Origin: Bromus sterilis | Taxonomy: Eukaryota; Streptophyta; Magnoliopsida; Poales; Poaceae | DNA: 64,000 nt | Assembly (NCBI GenBank): GCA_950022295.1 | Contig: OX465598.1 | Location: 170,022,001 to 170,086,000, forward strand | Reading direction: 5' to 3' | In this document: one piece after another, positions 23,159 through 34,226 of the stretch | Numbering within the stretch: the stretch's first letter is position 1 | Layout of the letters: the number at the start of each line of letters is the position of its first letter | The notes under the pieces: model-generated | Databases searched by the model: none | Told to the model about the DNA's origin: nothing | Seen by the model: the letters and a program-made list of their open reading frames with translations, nothing else | Position numbers and translations under genes: made by a program

Positions 23159-24951
23159 GAGGCTCGAAAGTATGGGAAGTACGCAAAAACAGGTAGACCG
23201 ATTATCCTTCAGCATCTACTCAGTAATCATTCACCTTGAGATATCTATCTAGAACATCTCGCTGGTATTAAGGTGTGAGCCCCACCCAAAGTGTAAACTC
23301 AAAGCAACAGTCAACTGCATTAACAAACTATGTGCAAGGTAAACAATCCTTCCAACCGCAGTTACGAGCACTGTTGTTTTCTCCCTGGTGGCAACAACAC
23401 ATCCCCTAGTCTCATGTTTCTGTCACTCAAGCTAGACATCGGGGGGAATGAACCCACAATCATGCATAACGGTCCCTCTTGGACTTCCAATCTACTACTT
23501 GGCCAAAGCAATAAAAATCAACGGAGAACATGCAAGAATACTCAAGAACAAATATAAAAGGAGAACCAAATATATAACTCATCACAATATGAACAAAATC
23601 TCATAATCCATCGGATCCCAGCAAACACAACATATCAACAACTATTACATAGATGCCTTCATCATCCAGGTCAGCTCACAAGGGCTAAGAATTGAAGCAC
23701 AAGATTGGGGAGAAGACATCACATAGCTACAGGTCATGGGCCCATGGTCCAAGGGGGACTACTCATGGCACATCAGGGAAGCGCACATGGTGGTGAAGAA
23801 GCTCCTAGAGATTAATCCTCCCTCCCGAAGGGTGCCGGGACAAGGTCTTCTGGCGATCCCTATCTCAGGATCGCGCTGGTGGCGGAACAGGGGTGATTTT
23901 CGTGATAAAGACTTCCTCTCGAGGGTTTACGAAATGGGTGCTAAATATAGGCGAAAGGAGGGCTCGAGGGTAGATCCCACCCCTCGGGCCGGCCTCCTGG
24001 CGCGGCCTAGGTTAGGGCCGCGCCACCTGGCCACCTGGAGGGGGGTGGCCCCCCTCTGCCCCCCTTTGGGCGTCTGGAGTCTTAAAGAATGCTGATTTTT
24101 TATATATTTTTTATGGAATTTTCCGAGCACTGTAAATATGGGTATAAACCTGCAATTCACATACATTAGCAGACAAAAACTGGCACTTGGTGCACTGAGT
24201 TAGTAGGTTAGTCCAAATATGTTGAAAAAGGTATGAAAATGTAGTAAAACCAGTATTCCGATATATCGGCCGATATATCGCTTATCGGGGTCCTACCGAT
24301 AGGATAAACACTTATCTTCATGATTTATCGCTTTGGCTAATATATCGGCTGTCAGACCGATTTTTACCGATTTTTTTTATTTTTACCAATTTTTACAGAA
24401 GAGCAGCACCACGGTAGGATTTCTCTTCTCCCCTGATTTTATTTCTCTAGTCAGCAAATTTTGAGATGATATTAGGCAGTGCAACGGGTGATGCATGATT
24501 TTATCATCTCAAATTTATTACTGGTCCATTAGATGGCAGATTGTATTAGGCAGATTGTAATTATATTAGTTAATCATTGGTAAACTATGTAAACGGCTGG
24601 TGTGGTTGTTTCCTTTTATTTATGTAGATGTCTGCTTCAGATTGCTCGTGCTTGTAAACTGATATAGCATATTTTGAATGCTGAGAGCACTTATTTGTCA
24701 TGTGTGTAATAGTTAATATAGCATATTTTTTCTTATTTCTCTTAGGAAAACTTGAGTTTTAAAAAAACTTGCCGATAAATGATCGACCGATATAACCGAT
24801 ATATCAGCCGATAAGCCGATTTATCCCTTATCGGGGCTCGACCGATAAGTTAACGATAAGCGATATCTTGAACATTGAGTAAAACACATAGCAATATCAC
24901 CAATATAAGCATGGAACAAGCAGAAATTATAGATACGTTTGGGACATATTA
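23159..24951 (-). mobile_element. LTR E, inverted Athila-type LTR, truncated, with nested MITE
   Basis: Read from 24951 on the minus strand it begins TAATATGTCCCAAACG, a one-base mutation of the family start, and runs to the segment near the TCTACTTGTC-type motif at 23159. It lacks its U5 end. The MITE at 24251-24877 interrupts it near the LTR start. To the right lies non-retrotransposon sequence, so 24951 is the outer edge of this element. Confidence 0.8.
24251..24877. mobile_element. hAT-like MITE, 627 bp, perfect 8 bp TSD
   Basis: AGTAAAAC flanks it on both sides (24243-24250 and 24878-24885), and LTR E is continuous once it is removed. The ends are imperfect inverted repeats: CAGTATTCCGATATATCGG at left, and CAATGTTCAAGATATCGC when the right end is read in reverse. 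Both ends are packed with CCGATA/TATCGG and CTTATCGG motifs, which look like subterminal transposase-binding repeats. There is no coding frame. An 8 bp duplication with CA-starting ends fits the hAT superfamily; Mutator usually gives 9-11 bp. Confidence 0.8.
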
Positions 24952-25297
24952 GCATGTATTGTAGAAAATTCGTAAGCATCGCTGTTGATGAAATTGGAAA
25001 ACCTTTCGCGTGGCCGTGTAGTGGTAGTGGTACACCAATACGTGGTTCTCCACGCATAACTGAGCAACGACGATTGTTTGGACTTCGCATGTTGTCCTCT
25101 TTGTGTACTCGAGGTCGAAGCCCACCATTGGCTTCTCGATGGTCTCCTTGTGTTTCCTCAAGATCTCTTTGAAGAGGTCGATCATTTCATCGACTCTCGA
25201 CGTCTGGTTGGTGTAGACGACATTGAGCTTCATAGGGGGGGGGGGGTATGGCGGCAATCACATCGATGTATCTGTCGGGGAGGAGCGCCATTGCCAT
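24952..25297 (-). pseudogene. 3'-5' exonuclease-domain gene fragment, broken
   Basis: The start is the minus-strand ATG at 25297 (MAMALLPDRYIDVIAAIPPP). After a run of twelve C on the coding strand the frame must shift to continue into KLNVVYTNQTSRVDEMIDLF. GFDLEYT follows, fitting exonuclease motif I of the DnaQ/Werner-like DEDD family (Asp-x-Glu), then VAQLCVENHVLVYHY, typical of the next strand of that fold. A second frameshift near 25000 is needed to reach FSNFINSDAYEFSTIH. The gene stops where LTR E begins, so motifs II and III are absent. Function in the family is 3'-5' nucleotide removal from nucleic acid. About 80 bp of leader-like sequence lie upstream before LTR F. It is either a resident gene cut by insertions or a captured fragment. 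The family call rests on motifs read by eye. Confidence 0.65.
25235..25246. repeat. Poly-G run (12), frameshift site in exonuclease fragment
   Basis: Twelve G on the plus strand encode the Pro run of the exonuclease fragment. Eleven would keep the frame, so slippage here (or a sequencing or assembly length error) explains the break. Confidence 0.85.
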
Positions 25298-25379
25298 CGG
25301 GGAGAAAGGGCCGCGAAGATCGAAAGAGATGGAGGGTTTATTCTTGGGGGGTGGGAAGTAGAACTGTGTGTGGGGGGTG

Positions 25380-28300
25380 TGATACGTCCCAAACGTATCT
25401 ATAATTTCTGCTCGTTCCATGCTTATATTGGTGACTTTGCTATATGTTTTGCTACACTATTATAACTTTTCAACATATTTGGACTAACATAATAACTCAG
25501 TACCCCAGTGACAGTTTCTATCTGTTGTTGGCCGCGCATTGCAGGAAAATACCAATTATTAAAGTGCTCAGAAAAATGAAGAAAAAAAGAATAAAAATAG
25601 CATCCTCCCTTGATGACTCCAGAAGGCCGGAGGGGGCAGAGGGGAGTCCCCCCTTGCCAGGCATCCTCCTGGCGCGGCCTAGGATGGGGCCGCGCCACCT
25701 GGCCGCCTGGTCAGGTGGGTCCCTGATGGCTTCTCGCCCCCTCGTTGGTTACCCCAAGTGGAAGGTTCAGATGTAGCCTAGCAGCAAGTTTCCCTCGGTG
25801 AAGATACCAAGGTTTATGTCTCCGGCAGACTCGGAATTCTGCAAGTAGGTGACATTGGCGCTAGAAATTACTTGATGGCGTGAGAGTTGATGTGGGCCAA
25901 TGCACACAACAGATAACTTTTCTCCCAACGAGTACAAAGAGGTTGTCAATTTCTCCGTCCTTTTTGTTTACAATGGATTACACGTAAGGATAGATAGTAG
26001 TGATAATTGATAGCAACTGAAAGTAAAAGATGAAAGTAAAGTGAAGGTGTAAACAATGGAGGAAATATTGACCGGGGTCCTATGATGTTCACTATTGATG
26101 TGTATCTCCCAAAAGACGATCAACAGCTAAGCTAGGTGAACACACTACAGCTGTGCAATTGACAGATTTATAAACGCACCGCAATGCTAATTATGCTACT
26201 TGAAAGTAAGAGTGCCCAAAAGTATGGGCAGTACGCCAAGACAAGTAGACCAAAATCCATCTGCATCTACTACTAATCATCCACCTTGAGATATCTATCC
26301 AGAACATCTCACTGGTATTAAGTTGCGAGCCCCACCCAAAGTGTAAACTCAAAGCAACAGACAATTGCATTAACAATCTATGCGTAAGGTAAACAATCCT
26401 TGCAACCACGGTTACACGCACCATTGTTTTCTCCCTGGTGGCAATAACACATCCTCTAGTCTCATGTTTCTGTCACTCAAGCTAGACATCGGGGGGCATG
26501 AACCCACAATCATGCATAACGCTCCCTCTTGGAGTAACTATCTACTGCTTGGCCAAAGCAATAAAAAGCAATGGAGAACATGCAAGAATTACTCAAGAAC
26601 AAAATATAAAAAAGGTAAACCAAATATATAACTCATCACGATATGAACATAATCTCATAATCCATTGGATCCCAGAAAACACAGCATAGCAATAGCAGGA
26701 AATTACATAGGTGCCTTGTTCATGTAGGGAAACTCACAAGGCCTAAACATTGAAGAACGAGGATGGAGAGAAGACATCACATAGCTATTGGTCATGGACC
26801 CATGGTCCAACGTAGACTACTCATGCCACATCCGAGAGGTGTCCATTGTGGTGGAGAGGTCCCCGGTGGTCAATCCTCCCTCCGGCAAGGTGTCGGGAAG
26901 AGGTCTTCGGGTGCTCCTGATCTTGGAATCGCTGCGGCGGCGGAACAGAGAGGTAATTCGTGATGTGGGATGCTACTCGAGGGTTTCTGCGACGAGGAGT
27001 AAAAATAGGCCTAAGGGGCGCACCAGAGGTGGGGCCCACCTCCGAGGCGCCCTGGTGGCGCGGCCAGGGGTGGGTCCGCGCCACCTGGCCGCCTGGGAGG
27101 GGGTGTCCCCCCTCCGGCTCTTCTTCGGTGGTTCCGGAAGCTTTCCTGACGCTGATTTTTATTCTAATTTTTCTGGATTTTTCTGGCATTTTAAATTGGC
27201 GAAAAATCACTTCAACTAAAGACATCTGCAGACAGGAACTGGGACTCGGTGCACTGAGTTAGTAGGTTAGTCCAAATATGTGTAAAATGATATGGAAGTG
27301 TAAAAAAACATGTAGCAATGTCACATAAAAGTGCATGGAACAAGAAGAAATTATAGATACATTTGGGACGTATCATTCCCCCCTGGTGCCCCCCTTCCTC
27401 CTATATTTTGTCCTCGACAAAAAAACTTACACGATTTTCACCACTTTCCCGCCGCCGCCGCGATCTAGAGATCGGGATTGCCAGAAGACCCTGTCCCAGC
27501 ACCCTGTCGGAGGGAGGATTGATCTCCGGGAGCTTCTCCACCACCATGAGCGCTTCCCGGATGTGTCGTGAGTAGTCCCCCTTGGACCATGGGTCCATGG
27601 GTAGCTAGATGATATTTTCTCTCCACCTTTGTGCCTCAATTCTAAGACCTTGTGAGCTTCCCTACGTGATCAAGGCACTTATGTATTAGTTTCTGTGTTG
27701 CTATGTTGTGTTTGCTGGGATCCGATGGATTATGAGATTATGTTCACATCGTGATGCGTAACATATTTGGTTTACCGTTTTATTATTAGTTCTTGAGTAT
27801 TCTTTCATGTTCTCCGTTGCTTTGTATTGCTCTGGCCAAGTAGTAGATAGTAACTCAAAGAGGGAGCGATATGCATTATTGTGGGTTCCTGCCCCTAATG
27901 TCTAGCTTGAGCGACAGAAACATGTGACTAGGCGATGTGCTGTTGCCACCAGGGAGAAAACAGCGGTGCTTGTAACCGCGATTGCAAGGATTTCTTACTT
28001 TATGCATAGTGTGTTAATGCAGTTGTATGTTGCTTTGATCCTACAGTTTGGTTGGGGTTCACAACTTAATACCAACGAGAAGTTCTGGATAGATATCTCA
28101 AGGTGGATGATTAGTGAGTAGATGTTGATGAATAAACAATCTACTCGGCTTGGCGTACTGCCCATACGATTGAGCCTCTAGATTTCTTGTAGCATAATTA
28201 GCATTGCGGTGCATTTATAATTTTGTCAATTTCCCAACTGTAATTTGTTCACCCAGCATAGTTGTTTATCGTCTTTTGGGAGAGAGACATCACTAGTGAA

Positions 28301-28677
28301 AGTCATGGGACCCCGGTCCATATTTCCATCATAGTTTACACCGTTCGTCATTACCGCTTTATTTCCTTTCATTGCAGTCATCACCACTACTATTATTATC
28401 CCCCCTTTGTGTTTGATCCTTTGTAAACAACAAGGCCGAAGAGATTGACAACCTCTCTGAACTCGTTGGGAGCAAAGTTATTTGCGTCTGTGTGCAGGTC
28501 CAGGTTAAGCGGGTAATATCTCAAACGACGTGTTGCTTACTTCACCACCTACTTGTTGCACTTGGAGTCCTACATGAGACATAATCATAGCTTCTAAAGT
28601 TAGGGGAAATTTACCGATATCTGCATCATAGCCTTTCACTTGGGGTAACCAACGAGGAAGCACTACTGGTGCTATCA
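25380..28677 (+). mobile_element. Solo LTR F, Athila-type (25380-25723 and 27376-28677)
   Basis: It begins TGATACGTCCCAAACGTATC and, with nested LTR G removed, reads through to CACTACTGGTGCTATCA. The total of about 1.65 kb matches other complete LTRs here. No internal sequence lies on either side: left is the exonuclease fragment, right the tandem-repeat array. It is therefore a solo LTR. The flanking bases (GGGTG left, GTGGG right) do not form a clean duplication. Confidence 0.8.
25724..27375 (-). mobile_element. Solo LTR G, inverted, nested in LTR F
   Basis: On the minus strand it begins TGATACGTCCCAAATGTATC (from 27375) and ends GGGGGCGAGAAGCCATCA (25724), a complete LTR of 1652 bp. Flanks GTCCC and TTCCC give a near-perfect target duplication. 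LTR F is continuous when G is removed. No internal region is present. Confidence 0.85.
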
Positions 28678-28695
28678 GTGGGGTACGGTGGCCGG

Positions 28696-30737
28696 GATGG
28701 CTCGATTTGTGAAGAATATATATGGCAACTGTCTCCAAACCATTTAAAAAATTTACCACTGCATAGTGATGTCAATTCATGGCGCCATGCAAAATTTCAA
28801 ACTTTTCTGACTAAATTCCATTTCTGTTATCTTCGGAAACGAAAAAAATTCCATCTTTACAAGGTTAGAAAACAATATTTTCACATATTGCGTTGTCTAT
28901 TTTTCTTGCGTAAGGCATCCACATGTGGAGACGTCCTCAAGGCAGATTTTTGTAACCATTTTTGTACAATAATTGGTATACTTGTAGTTTAAATCTGAAT
29001 TACTTGCATTAAATGCAAAGAAACTAAGATAAATCACTTAAATATAGCAAATGAACCCCGGAAAATTCCAAACTTGCACGGTAATGATTTCATAGCGTAT
29101 GTTGATCATACAAAAAATGTCATGTTCAAACAAAGAATATACCTTAACTATCTCTCAAAATATAAGCTGTTCCCTCTAGAAACCACGAATCTTCATCGGA
29201 GATGGCTCCATTTGTGAAGACTCAATATGGCAACAGTCTGCAAACCATTTCAAATTTTTACCATATCATTGTCATGTCAATTCATGGCGCCATGCAAAAT
29301 TTCAACCTTTCCTGACTTATTTTTCATTTTCGTTATTTTCGGAAACGAAAAAATCCATCTTTATAGGGTTCCAAAACAATGTTTTCACGTATTGCGCTGC
29401 CTATTTTTCTAGCATAAGGCATCCACATGTGGAGAATACCGCAAGACGGATTCTTGTAACCATTTTTGTACAATGATTTGTGTACTTATAGTTCAAATCT
29501 GAATTACTTGCATTAATTGCAAAGAAAATACGATAAATCACTTAAATATAGCAAAAGAACCGTGGAAAATGCCAAACTTGCACAGTAATGATTTTATAGC
29601 GTATGTTGATCATACAAAAATATCATGTTCAAAAAAATAATATACCTCAACTATCTCTCAAAATTTAAATAGTTCCCTCTAGAAACCACGAATCTTCATC
29701 GGAGATGGCTCGATTTGTGAAGACACTATATGGCAGTAGTCTCCAAACCATTTCAATTTTCTACCACTTCATTGTGATGTCACTTGATGACGCCATGCAA
29801 AATTTCAACCTTTTCTGACTTATTTTCCATTTTTATATTTTTGGAAATGAAAAAACCCATTTTACGGGGTTCCAAAACAATGTTTTCACATATTGCGCTG
29901 CCTATTTTTCTTGCATAAGGCATCCACATATGGAGAATACCACAAGACAGATTTTTGTAAGCATTTTTGTATAATAATTTGTGTACTTATAGTTCAAAGC
30001 TAAATTACTTGCATTAAATGCAAAGAAAATGCAGTAAATCACTTAAATATAGCAAAAGAACCCCGGAAAATGCCAAACTTGCACGATAATGATTTCATAA
30101 AGTATATTGATCATACAAAAAATATCATGTTCAAACAAAGAATATACCTCAACTATCTCTTAAAATTTAAGTGATACCCTCTAGAAACCAAGAATCTTCA
30201 TCGAATATGGCTCGATTTGTGAAGACTATACATGGCAGCAGTCTCCAAACCATTTCAATTTTTTACCACTTCATTGTGATGTCAATTCATGGTGCCATGC
30301 AAAATTTTAACCTTTTCTAAATTATTTTCCATTTTCGTTATTTTCGGAAACGAAAAAGTCCATCTTTACGGGGTTCTAAAACAATGTTTTCACATATTGC
30401 GCTGCCTATTTTTCTTCCATAAGGCATCCACATGTGGAGAAGACCAAAAAAGAGATTTTTGTAAAAAAAATTGTACAATAATTTGTGTACTTGTAGTTCA
30501 AATCTTAATTACTCGCATTAAATACAAAGAAATGCGATAAATCATTTAAATATAGCAAATGAAACCCGGAAAATGCCAAACTTGCACGGTAATGATTCCA
30601 TAGCGTATGTTGATCATACAAAAAATATCATGTTCAAACAAAGAATATACCTCAAGTATCTCTGAAAATATAAGCGGTTTCCTTAATAAACCACGAATCT
30701 TCATCAGAGATGGCTCGATTTGTGAAGACTCTACATG
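28696..30737. repeat. ~503 bp tandem repeat array, four full units and start of a fifth
   Basis: Units begin at 28696, 29201, 29704, 30206 and 30709 with GATGGCTCGATTTGTGAAGA or a close variant (spacings 505, 503, 502, 503). Each unit contains TCTCCAAACCATTT, GGCGCCATGCAAAATTTC, ACGAAAAAGTCCAT, GCATCCACATGTGGAGA, ACTTGCATTAAATGC and GTATGTTGATCATAC in that order. Units differ by scattered substitutions and small indels only. Unit 5 is cut by element K after 30 bases and resumes at 52927. No coding frame is conserved between units. It is not an LTR or MITE type I recognise. Confidence 0.9.
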
Positions 30738-31211
30738 TGTAACATCCCGGGATTTTCACCCAAATTAAAAAAAATTTGATGCTTTATTTTTGTTGGTTGC
30801 TAGAATTGTTTGCAGTATTTACTTCGCCGATTTATTAATAAGTGAATATTTCCCCCCTCTTTCTCGTACTGGCATGCGTGACTAATCCTTTTTCCCAAAC
30901 GGCACACGGCCTTTGCGACATCGGGTTCCACCCGAGCACCGTCGCAACTTCCGGCACAGGACCAACCATCGCTATCGGAACAAAAAACCATATTTATTTA
31001 ATAAACGGATTATTTTATTAGGCGCCGGAAAATATTCTCGGAACGGTATCAAAGTGAGGTACGACTGACGGGCTCGCCGCGCTGAGCGCGTCGTTTGAGA
31101 TTTCCTCTGAATCGGAGGTCCTATGGACTCCCGGCGGTCAGAAACGTGGAGTACCAGACGCGAGAGAGAAAACTCGAGGGTGTTTGCGTAAACCTGCCAT
31201 CCATGCCAGAC

Positions 31212-31220
31212 TATAAATAG
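31212..31220 (+). promoter_or_regulatory. TATA box of element K 5' LTR
   Basis: TATAAATAGACCACC, followed by a CTTCTAGGGTTTCCCCC leader. The same is at 49462 in the 3' LTR. Confidence 0.7.
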
Positions 31221-33422
31221 ACCACCACTCTCCCTAGCCCTTCTAGGGTTTCCCCCTTTTAAAAATTACAAACACCCCTCACAATTTCCAGAACTGGAGA
31301 AACCCTCCTGACACCCTGATCCGTCGGATCCAGATCGGAGCGCCTCCGTTGCGCCATGTCACCATACGCACCCTGCCCCGTTCCTGTGGAAATCCTCCTC
31401 CGGAACCACCCGCGACTCCCCGCACCGGCGTAGACCTCGCCTCGGCCGTCAACTCCAGCGCGCCACTGTCGAGCAACAAGCCGCCGCCTGCAGGCCAGCA
31501 CTCCACCACGCCTCCTCCTTCCCTTTCCTTCCCTCTCCTCACCTCCCTCTCTTTGCCCCAGCAGGAGCCCGCGATGCCATGGACACCCCGAGATCAACCA
31601 GGAGCTTGTGCCCTCCATGGACCTCGGCATCGACCCCTTCTCCGGCCAGATCCAGACACCGCCGGCGAGCCGCGCCCGTTCCTGGCCACCCTGTACCCTT
31701 CCCGCCTCCGTACCGCTCCGGTGCCGGAGTAGTTCGCCACCGCCAGCTATCCTGCTGGATCGGGATGAGGACCGCAGGAGCCTCCCGCTCGCGTTGACCC
31801 CGCCTGGGCCGGCCTGTAACAGCCCAAGAGTGGCATTCCTCTGTTCACCACTTTTGTGTGTTCAAGTTGTGATCATATAAGGTGTGGCTTTTCATGTAGT
31901 CATGGTGGTGATGAAGAAGTTCATCCCACTTGTCTTTTCGTTTTGTATGAATTGATCAAATACCAAAAGAATGGAATTGGGTTCTGTTGCAAATGCATGT
32001 GTGACCATTTGAACTCCAAATTTGCCAAGCCAATACTTTGGAGTTTAGGGAATTTTCATGATTTTATAACTATTTTTCACCCTCTGAAAAATAGGGAGGC
32101 AAAAGGGAAAATATTTGAATTCAAATTCAAGAGGTTCAAATTCCACTCGCTCCAAAAATGGTCAAACCATTTTTATAAAATCAGGAATATTCCAGGAAGA
32201 ATTTTTGTGCTGAAGTTTTGTTTTTATCTCTCCCTTTTTCTCTCTGTAAAAGTCCTAGGGCTTTTCTGGATTTTTATTTGGAAAAGGGTTGTCTCGTTTT
32301 TTTTCTTTTCTCCAGAGGAACCTGCTAGCTAGGCCCGGCCTAGCAGACCTATTCCCTCTCCTTCCCGTGCCCCCAGCCCAGCCCACGGTGAAGGGGTACA
32401 CTCCCCTCTTCTTCGTCCTTTCCAGCGTGGAGCTCCACCTTTTTCCCCCTTCTCTCTCACAGCCGATGCCACGGTGACGACATGGAGCCCTGAGGGCAGT
32501 GGCAGCCGCCCCCTCCTTTTAAGCGTGTCCAGGGCTCCCCCAAGGAACCCTAGGTTCATTCCCCTCCCAAGTTTTCTCCGCCGCCACCTCTTTTCTTCCC
32601 CTCCAAGCCTCCCTGTTCCCCATGGCCACCGGCGACTAGACCCCAATTTGGCCTCCGTCTCTCTGCGTCTCCGACTAGAAGCTTGCAAGGGCCTTCATCG
32701 TCGGCGTCCGCGTGTTCCCCGACCTGCAGCCGTGTCGTAGGATCCAAGGAGCAGGTCGATGCCTCCTTCCTCTTCTGCGGGTCGTCTCCGTCACCGGCGT
32801 CGGCTACAACGTCTCCTTCACCTGCGGCATGATCAGGGACGTCCACGAACACCTCTAGGTGAGCAACGCGAATCCTTTCCCTCCTCCCTAGCGCCATAGA
32901 AGCAAGTCATCGCCGTGAGGGCCCTGGCCTCTTTTGTTCTGAAACTGCAAATCGTGCGCCGCCGTGTCGTTTCCGGCAAGGAAGGCGTCATCTTGGCGTT
33001 GCTGCGGATAGGATCCGGGCACCCAAGTGATCTTGGAGCTTCCCTCTCACATTTTCGCAACGCCAGCGAGCCCTCGGTGGCCTGTACGAGATAAGATCGT
33101 CGCCGCAACAGTCTCGGTTCGTGCCTCTGAACTTGATGTGGTTGCAGCGCCGCCGCATCTTCCCGGAGAGCTCGCGCCGCCGTCGTGGAAGCACCGGGGA
33201 GGGCCTGGGCAAAAATGGATCCGCCGATGTCCCATCTGCTCGCGGAACCTCCCCGTTAGGTCACTAGTGCAGAAGGTTCGTCGCAGTCGTCGCCGGCGTT
33301 TGCTCCGCCGCTGCCACTGCGTCTTGCTTAGTTTCGTCAGGAAAGCTCCGTGTTTTCTTCAGTTATCCCGCGGAACACAGGTTATTTGATTTGCGTCCGC
33401 TGTCGTAACATGAACTCCCTAG

Positions 33423-33477
33423 TAGCTAAACTGGTTGGTCCGATGGGTCTCCACAATGAGGTCCTGAGTTCGATTCC
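33423..33477 (+). other. tRNA-like segment (A and B boxes) in P 5' LTR
   Basis: TAGCTAAACTGG fits a degenerate A box, and AGTTCGATTCC at 33467 is close to the B box GGTTCGANTCC. The spacing is tRNA-like. The T stem does not pair well, so this is not a functional tRNA gene; it resembles the head of a tRNA-derived SINE. The counterpart at 43974 has a better A box. Confidence 0.55.
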
Positions 33478-33497
33478 CCCCAAGGACATTATTCCCC

Positions 33498-34226
33498 AGG
33501 CCATTGATAAGTGTCGGTCGACCGGCGCTAGCTAGGCGCCGGTCAGACCGCAGCCGTCCGATCTCCGCGATGATTTGCGCATACCCCTTCGTTTGGACTG
33601 CAACATTTGCGGTACCTTTGCAAAATTTGCGGCACATTTGCAACCTTTTCGGTATATGGATGCAAAAAAATTTTTTTTGGTGTTGTTTGCAGAAAAAAAA
33701 TTATGGTAACAAATTTTAATCGCTGGTTGTTGCATTTTTTACTATCGATTGCAACTTTTTTGGTACATAGAAGCAACAAAAAATTATTGTGTGCATTTTT
33801 TTTCACTGTTGCAACCAAAAATCTAATAAAAAATTATGTACCATATTTACCATCAATTCGTTGCAGCAAATTTAATCTACGCTTGTAGATTTTTTTATAA
33901 TGGTTGCAACAAAATTCGGGACCCATCATCACCGATCACACTTCATGTTTTTTGTTGTAGCTAAAATCATTAGTAACTTTTTCATATCATGCTACGAAAT
34001 GAATGCGCTTAGCACTAAAATACTATTAAATACATCCGTTTAGCAAAAAATAATATAGATTAATATATTAATATTAGTATAATAGTAGTATAGATAGTAG
34101 CATTTTATACTACGGTTGCAACATTTATCACATGTCAAATGCAGCAAAAGCGGGAAAGTGGGCACAAGTGGACCTGACCGACCGACACGTAGGCTTTGGC
34201 CGGTCGACGGCCACCATCATTAGCCT
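33498..34226. mobile_element. TIR element Q, non-autonomous DNA transposon in P 5' LTR
   Basis: P's 3' LTR is uninterrupted at the corresponding site (44041-44051), which proves insertion. The ends are inverted repeats: AGGCCATTGATAAGTGTCGG...GTCGACCGGC at left, and AGGCTAATGATGG...GTCGACCGGC when the right end is read in reverse. ATTCCCC and ATTCCCA flank it, a slightly imperfect duplication of about 7-9 bp. The interior is A/T-rich with many TTGCAAC and TTTTTTGG motifs and no transposase. The duplication length suggests Mutator or hAT, but I cannot decide. Confidence 0.75.

Noticed and set aside
28696..30737. CRISPR-like or ribosomal spacer array
   Set aside because: Units are contiguous ~503 bp tandem copies with no short repeat/spacer pattern, and no rRNA sequence is nearby in the window.
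31259..31797. Frames in element K's 5' LTR downstream of the TATA box
   Set aside because: Same leader region as 49500-50300; frames differ between the two LTRs and are not conserved.
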